This document shows positions 11,788 through 21,355 of a DNA stretch of 64,000 nucleotides, piece after piece. This DNA comes from Polaromonas sp. JS666 (lineage in GTDB: Bacteria; Pseudomonadota; Gammaproteobacteria; Burkholderiales; Burkholderiaceae_C), in NCBI RefSeq assembly GCF_900103405.1, contig NZ_FNHX01000003.1, forward strand, positions 248,001 to 312,000, in the 5' to 3' direction. A program made the position numbers and the translations under genes. Each line of letters opens with the position of its first letter. The first letter of the stretch is position 1. A model generated the notes under the pieces. It saw only the letters and a program-made list of their open reading frames with translations. It ran no database searches and was not told the origin of the DNA.

Positions 11788-12761
11788 AACAAAATTCTCC
11801 CAATTTCGGAAAGGTCGCCGTCCTCATGGGCGGCCAGTCGGCCGAACGTGAAGTCTCGCTGATGTCGGGCAGCGGTGTGCTCAAGGCGCTGCGTTCGCGC
11901 GGCGTGGATGCCCATGCCTTCGACCCGGCCGAGCGCGACCTCGCCGAGCTCAAAAAAGAAGGCTTTGCGCGCTGCTTTATCGCCCTGCATGGCCGCTTCG
12001 GTGAAGACGGAACGGTGCAGGGTGCGCTGGAGCTGCTGGGCATCCCCTACACCGGCTCGGGCGTCATGGCCTCCAGCATGGCCATCGACAAGGTCATGAC
12101 CAAGCGCGTGATGATTTCCGAAGGGCTGCCGACGCCCCAGTACCGTTTGCTGCGCCGTGGCGCCTACGGCGCGGCCGACATCGCCGCCGTGCCCGACGCG
12201 CTCGGGCTGCCGCTCATCGTCAAGCCCGCGCGCGAGGGTTCTTCCATAGGCCTGACCAAGGTCACCAGCCGCGAAGGCATGGCCGAGGCCGTCGCGCAGG
12301 CCGAAAAACTCGATGCCGACGTGCTGTGCGAGCAGTTCATCAGCGGCGACGAAGTGACCTGCCCGGTGCTGGGCACCGGCGCCGGCGCGCATGCGCTGCC
12401 GGTGATACGCATCGTCGCACCGGACGGCAACTACGACTACCAGAACAAGTACTTCACTGACACCACGCAGTACCTGGTGCCTTGCGGGCTTCCCGAGGGC
12501 GAAGAGGCCGTCATCCAGCAGCTGGTGCTGGACGCTTTCCGCATCCTCAACTGCCGCGGCTGGGCGCGTGCCGACGTGATGATCGACAAAGCCACGCGCA
12601 AGCCCTACTTGCTGGAGATCAACACCTCGCCCGGCATGACGGGCCACTCGCTGGTGCCCATGTCCGCGCGCGCGGCCGGCATCTCCTACGAAGACCTGTG
12701 TGTCGAAGTGCTCAAGACCGCCACGCTGGACCACCAGAAACAGGGGGGAGGCGCCATTTGA
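11784..12761 (+). CDS. ddlB: D-alanine:D-alanine ligase B
   Basis: A 325-residue ATP-grasp enzyme that makes the D-Ala-D-Ala dipeptide used by MurF. Visible motifs are the N-terminal [13 protein letters not shown], the ATP-binding PAREGSSIG loop and the Mg-binding [13 protein letters not shown] near the C-terminus. The ATG at 11784 overlaps the murC stop; upstream in-frame sequence would lie in murC. An AGGGGGGAGG tract just before its stop serves the next gene. Confidence 0.96.
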
Positions 12762-13561
12762 AGCGCAGAACGCCTATGCCCACCGCCATGCCGCTGGACG
12801 TCAAGCTCATGAACACCTTCTCGGTGGTCCTGGGCCTGGCGTTTGCCGCCATGGTCGTGGCCCTGGGCGTCGCCTGGGTGTTGCGCCAGTCGCTGTTCAG
12901 CCTGAGTGCGATCCGTGTGCAGGGCGATTTGACGCACAACAACGCGGTCACGTTGCGCGCCAACGTGGCGCCCAGGCTGGCCGGCAATTTTTTCACGGTG
13001 GACCTGGCCGCCACGCGCGCGGTGTTCGAGTCCGTGCCCTGGGTGCGGCGGGCGCTGGTGCAGCGCGAATTCCCGAACCGCCTCAAGGTGGTGCTGCAGG
13101 AACACAAGCCGGTGGCCTTCTGGGGTGCCGAAGGCGACGCGCGGCTGATCAACAGTTTTGGCGAGGTATTCGAAGCCAACCAGGGCGACGTGGAGGCGGA
13201 AACCCTGCCGCTGCTGAGCGGCCCGCCGGGACAGGCGCCCTTGGTGCTGCAGGCCTACCAGACGCTGGGGCCGCTGTTCGACGAAACGGACGCCACGCTG
13301 GAGCAACTGCAGCTCAGCGGCCAGGGCGGCTGGCGCGCGCTGCTTGACAGCGGCGCCGTGATCGAACTCGGCCACGGCTCGCTGCCGGAAATCGAGGCGC
13401 GCACGCGCCGCTTTATCGCCACGGTGACGCAGGTGTCGTCGCGCTACGGAAGGGACCTGGAGTCCGCCGACCTGCGTTACGCCAGCGGTTATGCGATCAG
13501 GCTCAGGGGGGTGACCACGGGCAACCCCGCCGACAAAGAAGACGGAAAGAAAAAAAGGTAA
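12758..13561 (+). CDS. ftsQ: Cell division protein FtsQ
   Basis: A 267-residue bitopic division protein: cytoplasmic tail, one membrane helix (about residues 25-47), then a POTRA domain (about 48-120, beginning [12 protein letters not shown]) and the FtsQ beta domain. It scaffolds FtsL and FtsB in the divisome. The start is uncertain. TTG at 12758 overlaps the ddlB stop (TTGA) and has AGGGGGGAGG 6 nt upstream, the same design as murE, so it is preferred. The ATG at 12776 is a common type of annotation but lacks a ribosome binding site. The Lys-rich C-terminus ends just before ftsA. Confidence 0.9.
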   Translation: MKRRTPMPTAMPLDVKLMNTFSVVLGLAFAAMVVALGVAWVLRQSLFSLSAIRVQGDLTHNNAVTLRANVAPRLAGNFFTVDLAATRAVFESVPWVRRALVQREFPNRLKVVLQEHKPVAFWGAEGDARLINSFGEVFEANQGDVEAETLPLLSGPPGQAPLVLQAYQTLGPLFDETDATLEQLQLSGQGGWRALLDSGAVIELGHGSLPEIEARTRRFIATVTQVSSRYGRDLESADLRYASGYAIRLRGVTTGNPADKEDGKKKR

Positions 13562-13565
13562 ACAT

Positions 13566-14795
13566 ATGGCCAAGGAATACAAGGATCTGGTGGTTGGGCT
13601 GGACATCGGCACCAGCAAGGTCATGGCCGTCGTGGCCGAGGTCATGCCGGGCGGCGAGCTCAAACTCGCGGGCCTGGGCATCGCGTCCAGCAACGGCTTG
13701 AAGCGCGGCGTGGTGGTCAACATCGACGCCACGGTGCAGAGCATCCAGCAGGCCTTGAAGGAGGCCGAGCTGATGGCCGACTGCAAGATCGCCCGTGTCT
13801 ACACCGGCATCACCGGCAGCCACATACGCGGCATCAACTCCAGCGGCATGGTGGCGGTCAAGGACAAGGAAGTCACCCAGGCCGACGTGGCGCGCGTGAT
13901 CGAGACGGCCAAGGCCATCAACATCTCGACCGACCAGCGCCTGCTGCTGGTCGAGCCGCAGGAGTTCGTCATCGACGGCCAGGACGTGCGCGAGCCCATA
14001 GGCATGAGCGGCATACGCCTGGAGGCCAAGGTGCACATCGTGACCGGTGCGCAGAGCGCGGCCGAGAACATCATCAAGTGCGTGCGGCGCTGCGGCCTGG
14101 AGGTGGACCAGCTGATGCTCAATCCGCTGGCCTCCAGCCTGGCGGTGCTCACGCAGGACGAGCAGGAACTCGGCGTCGCGCTGGTCGACATAGGCGCGGG
14201 CACCACCGACGTCGCGATTTTCACCGGCGGCGCCATCCGGCACACCGCGGTGATCCCGATCGCCGGCGACCTGATCACCAGCGACATCGCCATGGCGCTG
14301 CGCACGCCCACCAAGGACGCCGAAGACATCAAGGTGGAAAGCGGCTACGCCAAGCAGCTGCTGGCCGACCCCGACACCCAGGTGGAAGTCCCGGGCCTGG
14401 GCGACCGCGGCCCGCGCATGCTGAGCAAGCAGGCGCTGGCCGGCGTCATCGAGCCGCGCATCGAGGAGATTTTCTCGCTGGTCCAGCAGGTGATACGCGA
14501 GTCGGGCTATGAAGAGGTGCTGTCGTCCGGCATCGTCATCACCGGCGGCAGCGCCGTCATGCCCGGCATGGTGGAGCTCGGCGAGGACATTTTCCTCAAG
14601 CCGGTGCGTCGCGGCATACCGCGCTACTCCAGCGCGCTGTCCGACATGGTGGCGCAGGCGCGGGCCTCCACCGTCATGGGCCTGCTCGAAGAGGCCCGGC
14701 TGGCCCGCATGCGGGGCTACAAGGTGTCGCAGAAGGCGGGCAGCGTGCACAACGCCTTCGGCCGCGTCAAAGACTGGTTTGTGGGGAACTTCTGA
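13566..14795 (+). CDS. ftsA: Cell division protein FtsA
   Basis: A 409-residue actin-fold ATPase that tethers FtsZ to the membrane. It begins with the phosphate-1 loop GLDIGTSKV, carries the second loop DIGAGTTDVA at about residues 208-217 and the adenosine motif ITGGSAVMPG, and ends in the amphipathic membrane-targeting helix RVKDWFVGNF. It lies 4 bp after ftsQ. Length is normal. Confidence 0.97.
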   Translation: MAKEYKDLVVGLDIGTSKVMAVVAEVMPGGELKLAGLGIASSNGLKRGVVVNIDATVQSIQQALKEAELMADCKIARVYTGITGSHIRGINSSGMVAVKDKEVTQADVARVIETAKAINISTDQRLLLVEPQEFVIDGQDVREPIGMSGIRLEAKVHIVTGAQSAAENIIKCVRRCGLEVDQLMLNPLASSLAVLTQDEQELGVALVDIGAGTTDVAIFTGGAIRHTAVIPIAGDLITSDIAMALRTPTKDAEDIKVESGYAKQLLADPDTQVEVPGLGDRGPRMLSKQALAGVIEPRIEEIFSLVQQVIRESGYEEVLSSGIVITGGSAVMPGMVELGEDIFLKPVRRGIPRYSSALSDMVAQARASTVMGLLEEARLARMRGYKVSQKAGSVHNAFGRVKDWFVGNF

Positions 14796-14944
14796 CCATG
14801 AAAACCTATTCCACTTTTATCGGCAGGCCCTCGCGTTGCATGCATTCGGGCGGGGCGGATCCCCCTGCGTGAGACAGCCGTGTCAACCATAAATACAAAT
14901 TTCCAATTATTGGCAACTGCAGTTTATTGATTAGGAGGCTCCCA
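14796..14944 (+). other. ftsA-ftsZ intergenic region with ftsZ ribosome binding site
   Basis: This 149-bp gap interrupts the otherwise almost gapless dcw cluster. It holds an AT-rich stretch (about 14880-14932), unusual for this region and a plausible site of an ftsZ-proximal promoter, though no confident -35/-10 pair is seen. A strong AGGAGG at 14933-14938 lies 6 nt before the ftsZ ATG. A 24-codon open frame at 14798-14872 directly after ftsA shows no evidence of being a gene. Confidence 0.5.
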
Positions 14945-16174
14945 ATGAGCATCGAAATGATTGAAATCGAAGAATTCAACCAGGGCACACAGATCAAGGT
15001 GATCGGTGTGGGCGGCGGCGGCGGCAACGCCGTCGGGCACATGATCGAATGCGGCGTGCAAGGCGTCGAATTCATCTGCGCCAACACGGACGCGCAGGCG
15101 CTCAGCCGCGGCAGCGCCCACAAGACCATCCAGCTGGGCAGCAGCGGCCTGGGCGCGGGCAGCAAGCCCGACAAGGGCCGCGACGCGGCCGAAGTGGCGG
15201 CGGACGACATCCGCAGCGCGATCGACGGCGCGCACATGCTGTTCATCACCGCCGGCATGGGCGGCGGCACGGGCACCGGCGCCGCGCCGGTGATCGCGCG
15301 CATTGCCAAGGAGATGGGCATCCTGACGGTCGGTGTGGTGACCAAGCCCTTCGAGTTCGAAGGCGGCCGCCGCATGACCAATGCCGACCTGGGCCTGGCC
15401 GAGCTCGAAGCCAACGTTGATTCGCTGATCGTGGTGCTCAACGAGAAGCTGCTCGAAGTGCTGGGCGACGACGTGACGCAGGACGAGGCTTTCGCGCATG
15501 CCAACGACGTGCTCAAAAACGCCGTGGGTGGCATCGCCGAAATCATCAACGTGCCCGGCCATGTGAACGTCGACTTCGAGGACGTGCGCACCGTGATGGG
15601 TGAACCCGGCAAGGCCATGATGGGCACGGCCAAAGCCAACGGCCCTGACCGCGCGCGCATCGCCGCCGAGCAGGCCGTGGCCTGCCCGCTGCTCGAAGGC
15701 ATCGACCTGTCTGGCGCCAAGGGCGTGCTGGTGCTGATCTCGGCGGCCAAGGGCTCGCTCAAGCTGAGCGAATCCAAGCTCGCGATGAACACCATCCGTG
15801 CTTACGCCTCGCCCGATGCGCACGTGATCTACGGCACGGCTTATGACGATGAACTGGGCGACGAGATCCGCGTGACCGTGGTCGCGACGGGTTTGTCGCG
15901 CCAGGGTGTGCGCCGCCATGCGCCGCCGCTGCAGGTGCTGCGCACCGGCACCGACAACGTGCCTTTCAACGTGCCCACGCTGAACACGGCGGCAGGTGGT
16001 GCGGGCGTGCCGCAGATGGCCACGGGCGCGGCCCAGCCCGATTATGGAAATATGGCGGTGCCGAGCGTGTGGCGCACGAATCGGACGCAGGCTGCGGCCA
16101 AGGTGGATGCGCTGGCTTCGGGGGGCATGGACGACTTCGAGATTCCCGCCTTCCTCCGCAAACAAGCCGATTAA
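14945..16174 (+). CDS. ftsZ: Cell division GTPase FtsZ
   Basis: A 409-residue tubulin homologue that forms the Z ring. The GTP-binding signature GGGTGTG is at residues 106-112, and the N-terminal GVGGGGGNAV and the T7-loop segment are present. A flexible linker rich in Ala and Gly leads to the conserved C-terminal peptide DDFEIPAFLRKQ that binds FtsA. The start at 14945 is fixed by AGGAGG 6 nt upstream. It is the last gene of the dcw cluster here. Confidence 0.98.
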   Translation: MSIEMIEIEEFNQGTQIKVIGVGGGGGNAVGHMIECGVQGVEFICANTDAQALSRGSAHKTIQLGSSGLGAGSKPDKGRDAAEVAADDIRSAIDGAHMLFITAGMGGGTGTGAAPVIARIAKEMGILTVGVVTKPFEFEGGRRMTNADLGLAELEANVDSLIVVLNEKLLEVLGDDVTQDEAFAHANDVLKNAVGGIAEIINVPGHVNVDFEDVRTVMGEPGKAMMGTAKANGPDRARIAAEQAVACPLLEGIDLSGAKGVLVLISAAKGSLKLSESKLAMNTIRAYASPDAHVIYGTAYDDELGDEIRVTVVATGLSRQGVRRHAPPLQVLRTGTDNVPFNVPTLNTAAGGAGVPQMATGAAQPDYGNMAVPSVWRTNRTQAAAKVDALASGGMDDFEIPAFLRKQAD

Positions 16175-16202
16175 TGGGTGTAAAGCTACTGCGCGTCCCG
16201 AT

Positions 16203-16256
16203 CTTGCGTCTGCGGTGCTCACCGTACTTATGTACGGTTCCGCTCCTCGACGCAAG
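16203..16256. terminator. Nested inverted repeat after ftsZ
   Basis: Outer arms CTTGCGTC (16203-16210) and GACGCAAG (16249-16256) enclose inner arms ACCGTAC (16221-16227) and GTACGGT (16232-16238) around a TTAT loop. The two perfect stems are separated by a symmetrical 10 x 10 nt internal loop. It sits 28 bp after the ftsZ stop and could end dcw transcription, but it has no U-tract, so it may instead be a dispersed palindromic element. The rest of the 256-bp ftsZ-lpxC gap shows nothing else clear until the lpxC promoter. Confidence 0.45.
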
Positions 16257-16417
16257 CTCGGGTCGCTCGCTACGCTTTCCATCCCATTAATCGCCCGTTG
16301 AGGGGACGCTTCGCTTCCCTTGCTTGCATCTCATCAATCGTCGGGGGTGGCTGCGCAATGCACTGCGCCTATGCCCGGCATTGCTATCCCCTACCCTTGA
16401 AATGGCCTTGGGCCAAC

Positions 16418-16423
16418 TAAAAT
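16418..16423 (+). promoter_or_regulatory. Putative lpxC -10 element
   Basis: TAAAAT (5 of 6 to TATAAT) ends 7 nt before the ATG at 16431, so transcription would begin at or next to the start codon. No clear -35 is seen at normal spacing. The same geometry recurs at several other genes in this window. Confidence 0.45.
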
Positions 16424-16430
16424 GAGCAAG

Positions 16431-17354
16431 ATGCTTGCCCAAAGAACCCTTAAATCCCTGACCAAAGCCGTGGGCGTGGGCCTGCACAGCGGGCAGCGGG
16501 TGGAATTGACTTTGCGCCCCGCCGCGCCGGATACGGGCATTGTGTTTCGCCGTGTGGATTTGCCGCAGCCGGTGGATATCGCGATTTCGGCGCAATCGGT
16601 GACGGACACGCGGCTGGCGTCCACCATCTCCAGCGGCAGCGCCAAGGTGCACACGGTGGAGCATTTGATGTCGGCCTGTGCGGGCCTGGGCATTGACAAC
16701 CTCTACGTCGACATCACGGCCGAGGAAGTGCCCATCCTGGACGGTTCGGCCTCTTCGTTTGTGTTTTTGCTGCAGTCGGCCGGCATCGAGTTGCAGGCCG
16801 CGCCCAAGCGCTTTATCCGTGTGATCAAGCCGGTGGAAGTGCGCGAAGGCGAGGGCGCCAGCACCAAGTGGGCGCGCCTGTCCCCTTATGAGGGCTACAA
16901 GCTCAGCTTTGAAATTGATTTCGACCACCCGGCGGTGGACTCCACCGGCCAGCGCGTGGAGTTCGACATGGGCTCGGGCGCCTACTCGCGCGACATCGCG
17001 CGGGCCCGCACCTTCGGCTTCACCAAGGACGTGGAGATGATGCGCGCCAACGGCCTGGCCCTGGGCGGCGGGCTGGACAACGCCATCGTGATGGACGACT
17101 ACAAGGTGCTCAACAGCGACGGCCTGCGCTACAACGACGAGTTCGTAAAGCACAAGATCCTCGATGCCATGGGCGACCTGTACCTGCTGGGCAAGCCGCT
17201 GCTGGCCGCTTACAGCGCGTTTCGCTCCGGCCATGCGATGAACAACAAGCTGCTGCGGGAGCTGCTGGCGCATAAGGACGCCTACGAAGTCGTCACCTTT
17301 GAAGACGAGAAAAAAGCGCCCAGGGGTTTCGCCACACTGGCGCGCGCCTGGTAG
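16431..17354 (+). CDS. lpxC: UDP-3-O-acyl-N-acetylglucosamine deacetylase
   Basis: A 307-residue zinc deacetylase that catalyses the committed step of lipid A synthesis. It begins MLAQRTLKS and has VGLHSG, the zinc-ligand segment HTVEHLMSA near residue 74-82, LDGSASSFV, and the second zinc site [15 protein letters not shown]. An in-frame ATG at 16422 exists, but 16431 aligns with family starts and stands 7 nt after a TAAAAT hexamer, so it is preferred. lpxC commonly follows ftsZ in proteobacteria. Confidence 0.95.
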   Translation: MLAQRTLKSLTKAVGVGLHSGQRVELTLRPAAPDTGIVFRRVDLPQPVDIAISAQSVTDTRLASTISSGSAKVHTVEHLMSACAGLGIDNLYVDITAEEVPILDGSASSFVFLLQSAGIELQAAPKRFIRVIKPVEVREGEGASTKWARLSPYEGYKLSFEIDFDHPAVDSTGQRVEFDMGSGAYSRDIARARTFGFTKDVEMMRANGLALGGGLDNAIVMDDYKVLNSDGLRYNDEFVKHKILDAMGDLYLLGKPLLAAYSAFRSGHAMNNKLLRELLAHKDAYEVVTFEDEKKAPRGFATLARAW

Positions 17355-17378
17355 GCGCGGCACTGCCAAGGGCCGCCC

Positions 17379-17555
17379 ATGCTGCTGTTCCGCTGGCTCA
17401 TCCTGCTGTTCTTGCTGGCCGCCGTGGTGGCCTTCATGTTTTACGCGGGTACCGGGCAGGCGCGCTACAAGCGCTTCGGGCTCATCATCCTCAAATGGAC
17501 GCTGATTGCCGCCTTCGGGTTTTTCGCGGTGCTGGTGCTTGAGCGCATCGCGTAG
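17379..17555 (+). CDS. Small two-helix membrane protein, function unknown
   Basis: A 58-residue open frame starting 24 bp after lpxC on the same strand. It encodes two hydrophobic helices (about residues 2-22 and 34-53) joined by a short basic loop (GQARYKRFG). Its composition and GC-rich third positions match real genes, and the frame ends just before the convergent ruvC. I do not recognise the family. It may be co-transcribed with lpxC. Small size makes it easy to miss in annotation. Confidence 0.6.
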   Translation: MLLFRWLILLFLLAAVVAFMFYAGTGQARYKRFGLIILKWTLIAAFGFFAVLVLERIA

Positions 17556-17564
17556 CGAAGCCCT

Positions 17565-18116
17565 TCAGCGGCTGCGCCCGCCGCGGTAATTTCCCGTCAT
17601 CTTTGTTGTACCCGTGCCGCCGGCCTGGGCCAGCCGTGCCATGGCGCTGCCCACGTGGGCATGGGTGATGGCCAGGCCCAGCGCGTCGGCCGCGTCCTTG
17701 CCGGGCAGCGAAGGCAGCTTGAGCAGGCGCATGACCATCTCCTGCACCTCGGCCTTGCCGGCCTTGCCGTAGCCGGCCACAGCTTTTTTGAGCTGCAAGG
17801 CGGTGTATTCGGCCACCGACAATTCGCGCGACACCAGCGCGGTGATGCAGGCGCCGCGCGCCTGGCCCAGCAGCAAGGTGGCCTGCGGGTTGACGTTGAC
17901 AAAAATGATCTCGACCGAGGCCGCGTCGGGCTGGTAGCGCTCTACCACCTCGCACACGCCCTCGAACAGCACCTTGAGCCGCCCCGGCAGGTCGGCGCGC
18001 TCCAGGTGGGTGGTCTTGATGGTGCCGCTGGCCACATAGCGCAGGTGGGGGCCGTCCACGTCGACCACGCCGAAGCCGGAGGTCTGCAGGCCGGGGTCTA
18101 TGCCTAGGATGCGCAT
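17565..18116 (-). CDS. ruvC: Crossover junction endodeoxyribonuclease RuvC
   Basis: A 183-residue Holliday junction resolvase. It begins [10 protein letters not shown] with the catalytic Asp7, and the other three acidic residues of the RNase H-like site are visible: Glu69 (ASVEIIFV) and Asp141/Asp144 (GKDAADALG). The start at 18116 is the family start; earlier in-frame codons are non-homologous. No ruvAB is in the window. It lies 11 bp downstream of the cdsA-like gene on the same strand. Confidence 0.96.
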   Translation of the reverse strand: MRILGIDPGLQTSGFGVVDVDGPHLRYVASGTIKTTHLERADLPGRLKVLFEGVCEVVERYQPDAASVEIIFVNVNPQATLLLGQARGACITALVSRELSVAEYTALQLKKAVAGYGKAGKAEVQEMVMRLLKLPSLPGKDAADALGLAITHAHVGSAMARLAQAGGTGTTKMTGNYRGGRSR

Positions 18117-18127
18117 GGCCGGGCCGC

Positions 18128-19108
18128 CTAGAGGCCGAAATACCAGCGGACCGAATGAAAGAAGATGGGCGCGCCGAAGCACAGCGCATCAACCCGGTCC
18201 AGCAGGCCGCTGGCGCCGGTCACGCCCACGCCGCGTTTACCCCAGTTGGGAATGCCGCGGTCGCGCTTGAGGGCCTTCATCACGAGGTGGCCCAGCGAGC
18301 CCGAAACGCAGGCGATAAAGGCCATGGCCACGGCCTGGGCCGGCTTGAAGGGTGTGAGGCCCGCGAGCAGGCCGCCCAGCAGGCTGGCCGCCACCACGGC
18401 GATCAGCCAGCTGGTCCAGTTGAAGCTTTTGCTCACATTGGGCGCGCTGGGCGGGCGCTGCAGCCTGCGGCCGACCAGGTACTCCACGATCATGCAGCTT
18501 TGCACCACGAACACCAGGAAGAACACCAGGAAGGCGTTCTTGCCTTCATAACTGGGAAACTTCAGCAGCATCAGGGCCGGCACGTGGCTGATGCCGTAGA
18601 CGCAGACCATGATGCCCCATTGCAGCTTGGCGTTGCGCTCCAGGAAGCGCTGCGGGTCGTCGGCCAGCGCGCTGACCACCGGAATCGCCAGGAAGACGTA
18701 GACGGGGATGAACACGGTGACCAGGTCGAAGCGCCGCGTGATGACCAGCGCGAACTGCACCGGCAGCACCACGAAGAAGGCCAGCACCAGGCTGCGGTGG
18801 TCGCCCTGGCGCGTGGGCGAGAGCGTGATGAACTCGCGCAGCGCAAAAAAAGCGACCAGCCCGAACAGCACGGTGGCCACGGTCTCGCCCAGCGTCCAGC
18901 CTATCCAGAACACCGTGGACATCAGCCAGGACGTGCGCAGGACGCCATTGAACTCCTTGAGCTTCTGGGTGTGCAGGTCGTCCTCGTGCGTGTCCTTGAG
19001 CGACATCACGAAGGCGGCCACGCTGATGGCGGTCAGGATGCCGAAGACCAGCACGAACAGCAGGCCGACCTGCTGCGAAGGCGAGAGGTTGCGCAGAAAG
19101 GTATTCAT
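18128..19108 (-). CDS. CDP-diglyceride synthase-like membrane cytidylyltransferase
   Basis: A 326-residue protein with about eight membrane helices. The C-terminal segment beginning [18 protein letters not shown] and ending [13 protein letters not shown] matches the phosphatidate cytidylyltransferase (CdsA) signature, including the catalytic Lys/Asp pattern and the terminal D-R-x-D. It presumably converts phosphatidate and CTP to CDP-diacylglycerol. It overlaps the upstream acyltransferase gene by the ATGA type. The PlsC-CdsA pairing resembles the YnbA/YnbB-type accessory sets, so this may be a second copy and not the essential cdsA. Confidence 0.85.
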   Translation of the reverse strand: MNTFLRNLSPSQQVGLLFVLVFGILTAISVAAFVMSLKDTHEDDLHTQKLKEFNGVLRTSWLMSTVFWIGWTLGETVATVLFGLVAFFALREFITLSPTRQGDHRSLVLAFFVVLPVQFALVITRRFDLVTVFIPVYVFLAIPVVSALADDPQRFLERNAKLQWGIMVCVYGISHVPALMLLKFPSYEGKNAFLVFFLVFVVQSCMIVEYLVGRRLQRPPSAPNVSKSFNWTSWLIAVVAASLLGGLLAGLTPFKPAQAVAMAFIACVSGSLGHLVMKALKRDRGIPNWGKRGVGVTGASGLLDRVDALCFGAPIFFHSVRWYFGL

Positions 19109-19740
19109 CAGGAATCCCGCAGGTCCATCACGGCCTGGCGTGCGCGGGCCAGGAATTCGCCGCGGTCCTCCCCGTCACCCAGGGCAATCGGCGCGCCGAA
19201 GGTGACCGAGCACAGGATGGGCACCGGCACGACCTCGCCCTTGGGCATGACGCGCTGCACGTTGTTGATCCAGGCCGGCACCAGCACCACGCCCGGGAAC
19301 TTGAGCGCCAGGTTGTAGAGGCCGGCCTTGAATTTTTGCGGTTCCTCATGGTTGCCGCGCGTGCCTTCCGGGAACAGGATGATGGAGTCGCCGTGGGTCA
19401 GCGCTTCGATCAGCGGCTCCAGCGGGTCCTGGTCGCCGGTTTTGGCGCGGTCCACGTAAATCGCGTTGAACACCGCCGTGGTGATCCACTTCTTGAACGG
19501 CGTCTTGGTCCAGTAGTCCTTGGCCGCGATGGGCCGCGTGATGCTGCGCAGCTCCTCGGGCAGGGCCGCCCACATCAGCACCAGGTCGGCGTGGCTTTGG
19601 TGGTTGGCGAAGTAGATGCGCTGCTCGGCCTTTGGCGGGCAGCCTTGCCAGCGCGCCTGCGCGCCGGTCAGCGTGCGGATCAGACCCAGCAGGAACAGGC
19701 CCATGAGCTTGGCCAGCAAGGGAGAAAGCTTGTCGTTCAT
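19108..19740 (-). CDS. PlsC-family 1-acylglycerol-3-phosphate acyltransferase
   Basis: A 210-residue membrane-associated acyltransferase. The catalytic HX4D motif is in NHQSHAD (residues 46-52) and the substrate-binding FPEGTRG is at 123-129. The family acylates lysophosphatidate to phosphatidate, the substrate of the neighbouring CdsA-like enzyme. The start at 19740 follows the N-terminal hydrophobic helix; upstream in-frame sequence has low-quality Pro/Arg composition. The stop codon overlaps the next start. Confidence 0.88.
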   Translation of the reverse strand: MNDKLSPLLAKLMGLFLLGLIRTLTGAQARWQGCPPKAEQRIYFANHQSHADLVLMWAALPEELRSITRPIAAKDYWTKTPFKKWITTAVFNAIYVDRAKTGDQDPLEPLIEALTHGDSIILFPEGTRGNHEEPQKFKAGLYNLALKFPGVVLVPAWINNVQRVMPKGEVVPVPILCSVTFGAPIALGDGEDRGEFLARARQAVMDLRDS

Positions 19741-19762
19741 GGGCTGCTTGCCTTGGGGTGCC

Positions 19763-20512
19763 TCAAGGCAGTTCCACGCCGCCCATGCGGGCCACGATGG
19801 TGCCGGCGCGCGAGGCCAGGTAGCCCGAGTTGGGCCGGGTCTCAAAGTACTTGGGCCGCGGCAGCATCACGGCCAGGCGCGCGGCCTCATAGGCGCTCAG
19901 CCTGGCCGCGGGCTTGCGGTAGTAGTGCTGGGCGGCCGCCTCGGCGCCAAAAACGCCTTCGCCCCATTCCACGCTGTTGAGGTAGATCTCCAGGATGCGC
20001 TCCTTGCCCAGCAGCGCTTCCAGCAGCAAGGTCAGCACCAGCTCCTGGCCCTTGCGCAGCAGCGTGCGCTCGCCCGACAAAAACAGGTTTTTGGCCAACT
20101 GCTGCGTGATGGTGGAGCCGCCCACGATCTTCAGGGATTTGGCCGGCGCGGCCGCCGCCCTGGCGGGCGCCAGCCGGCTGGCCGATTGCGCGGCGCGCTG
20201 TTCGGCCTTGGCGTTTTTGTCCCAGGCTTTTTCCAGTGCTTCCATGTCGACACCGTCGTGCTCGGCAAAGCTGGCGTCTTCGGAGGCGATGACCGCGCGC
20301 TTGAGGCTGTCGGGCAGTTCGCTGTAGGGTACCCATTGCTGGCGCCATTTCAGGCTGCCGGTATTGCGCGCGACCAGGTAGGCTTCGGAGCGCTGGAAGG
20401 CGGTGGACTCTGGGTCCATCACGGCCATCACGGCGATGCGCGCCACAAAAAAAAGTTGCAAGGCCAGGCCGGCCAGCAGGCCCAGGCCGATCAGCCTGAA
20501 CAGCGCCTTCAT
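19763..20512 (-). CDS. mtgA: Monofunctional peptidoglycan glycosyltransferase MtgA, with Ala-rich insertion
   Basis: A 249-residue GT51 enzyme anchored by an N-terminal helix (about residues 5-30). The catalytic Glu78 lies in IASEDASF, followed by GGSTITQQLAKNLFL (131-145) and the RKGQE and KERILEIYLN motifs. Between the first two motifs, residues about 99-128 are an Ala/Arg/Lys-rich stretch longer than in the enterobacterial enzyme. The start at 20512 overlaps the aroE stop. MtgA polymerises glycan strands from lipid II without crosslinking them. Confidence 0.94.
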   Translation of the reverse strand: MKALFRLIGLGLLAGLALQLFFVARIAVMAVMDPESTAFQRSEAYLVARNTGSLKWRQQWVPYSELPDSLKRAVIASEDASFAEHDGVDMEALEKAWDKNAKAEQRAAQSASRLAPARAAAAPAKSLKIVGGSTITQQLAKNLFLSGERTLLRKGQELVLTLLLEALLGKERILEIYLNSVEWGEGVFGAEAAAQHYYRKPAARLSAYEAARLAVMLPRPKYFETRPNSGYLASRAGTIVARMGGVELP

Positions 20513-21348
20513 GCCAGCTGCGCCCGCATTTCCCGCAGCACCTGCGCCGAGGGCGGGCGCACCTTGCGCCACAGCTCGAAGGCCTCGGCGGCCTGCTCGA
20601 CCAGCATGCCCAGGCCGTCGCGCGGCACGGCGCCGTTGTCGCGGGCCCAGGCCATAAAGCCGGCCGCGGCGGGGCCGTACATCATGTCGCAGGCCAGCGC
20701 GCCGGGCTTGAGCACAGCGGCGGCGACCGGCACCCCGGCACCGGCCAGGCTGCTGGCGCTGGCGTTGATGACCACGTCGAACGTGCCTTGGAGGCCGTCC
20801 AGGTCTTGGGCCAGCAGTTCGGTGGCTTGCAGCAGGGGCTGCAAAGACGCATGCGCCTTGTGGCGCTTGACCAGCGCATCGGCCTTGGCCTTTGTGCGGT
20901 TGACCAGCACCAGCCGGCGCGGCGCGGCCGCCAGCAGCGGCGCCAGCGCACCGGCGCCAGCGCCGCCCGCGCCTATCAGCAGCACGTCGCGCCCGGCCAG
21001 CGAAACGCCGGCGTTGTTCTGGATATCTTTGACCAGGCCCACGCCGTCGGTGTTGTCGGCATGGACGGCACCGCCCTGCAGCAGCAAGGTGTTGGCGGCC
21101 TGCGCGAGCTGCGCCCTGTCGCTGCGCGTGGTGGCAGCCTCAAAAGCATCAAGCTTGAAGGGCACGGTGACGTTGCAGCCCTTGACGCCGTCCCGCTGCA
21201 GCTGGGCCACGGTGGCGGCAAAGGATTCCAGCGGCACCAGCAGGCGCTCGTAGCGCAGGGATTGCCCCGTGAGTTCGGCAAAGCGCGCATGGATCAGCGG
21301 CGACTTGCTGTGAGCGATCGGGTTGCCCAGGACGTAGTACTGATCCAT
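20509..21348 (-). CDS. aroE: Shikimate 5-dehydrogenase
   Basis: A 279-residue NADP-dependent enzyme of the shikimate pathway. The substrate site SKSP (residues 14-17), catalytic Lys65 in NVTVPFK, Asp101 in DNTDG, and the nucleotide loop GAGGAG (127-132) are all present. The start MDQYYVLGNP at 21348 matches the family. It lies 7 bp after the TonB-type gene and overlaps mtgA by 4 bp. aroG of the same pathway is about 8 kb away. Confidence 0.96.
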   Translation of the reverse strand: MDQYYVLGNPIAHSKSPLIHARFAELTGQSLRYERLLVPLESFAATVAQLQRDGVKGCNVTVPFKLDAFEAATTRSDRAQLAQAANTLLLQGGAVHADNTDGVGLVKDIQNNAGVSLAGRDVLLIGAGGAGAGALAPLLAAAPRRLVLVNRTKAKADALVKRHKAHASLQPLLQATELLAQDLDGLQGTFDVVINASASSLAGAGVPVAAAVLKPGALACDMMYGPAAAGFMAWARDNGAVPRDGLGMLVEQAAEAFELWRKVRPPSAQVLREMRAQLA

Positions 21349-21355
21349 GGGGACC

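Noticed and set aside
14798..14872. A 24-codon frame directly after ftsA
   Set aside because: No ribosome binding site, no aromatic or regulatory codon pattern and no terminator after it; likely chance.
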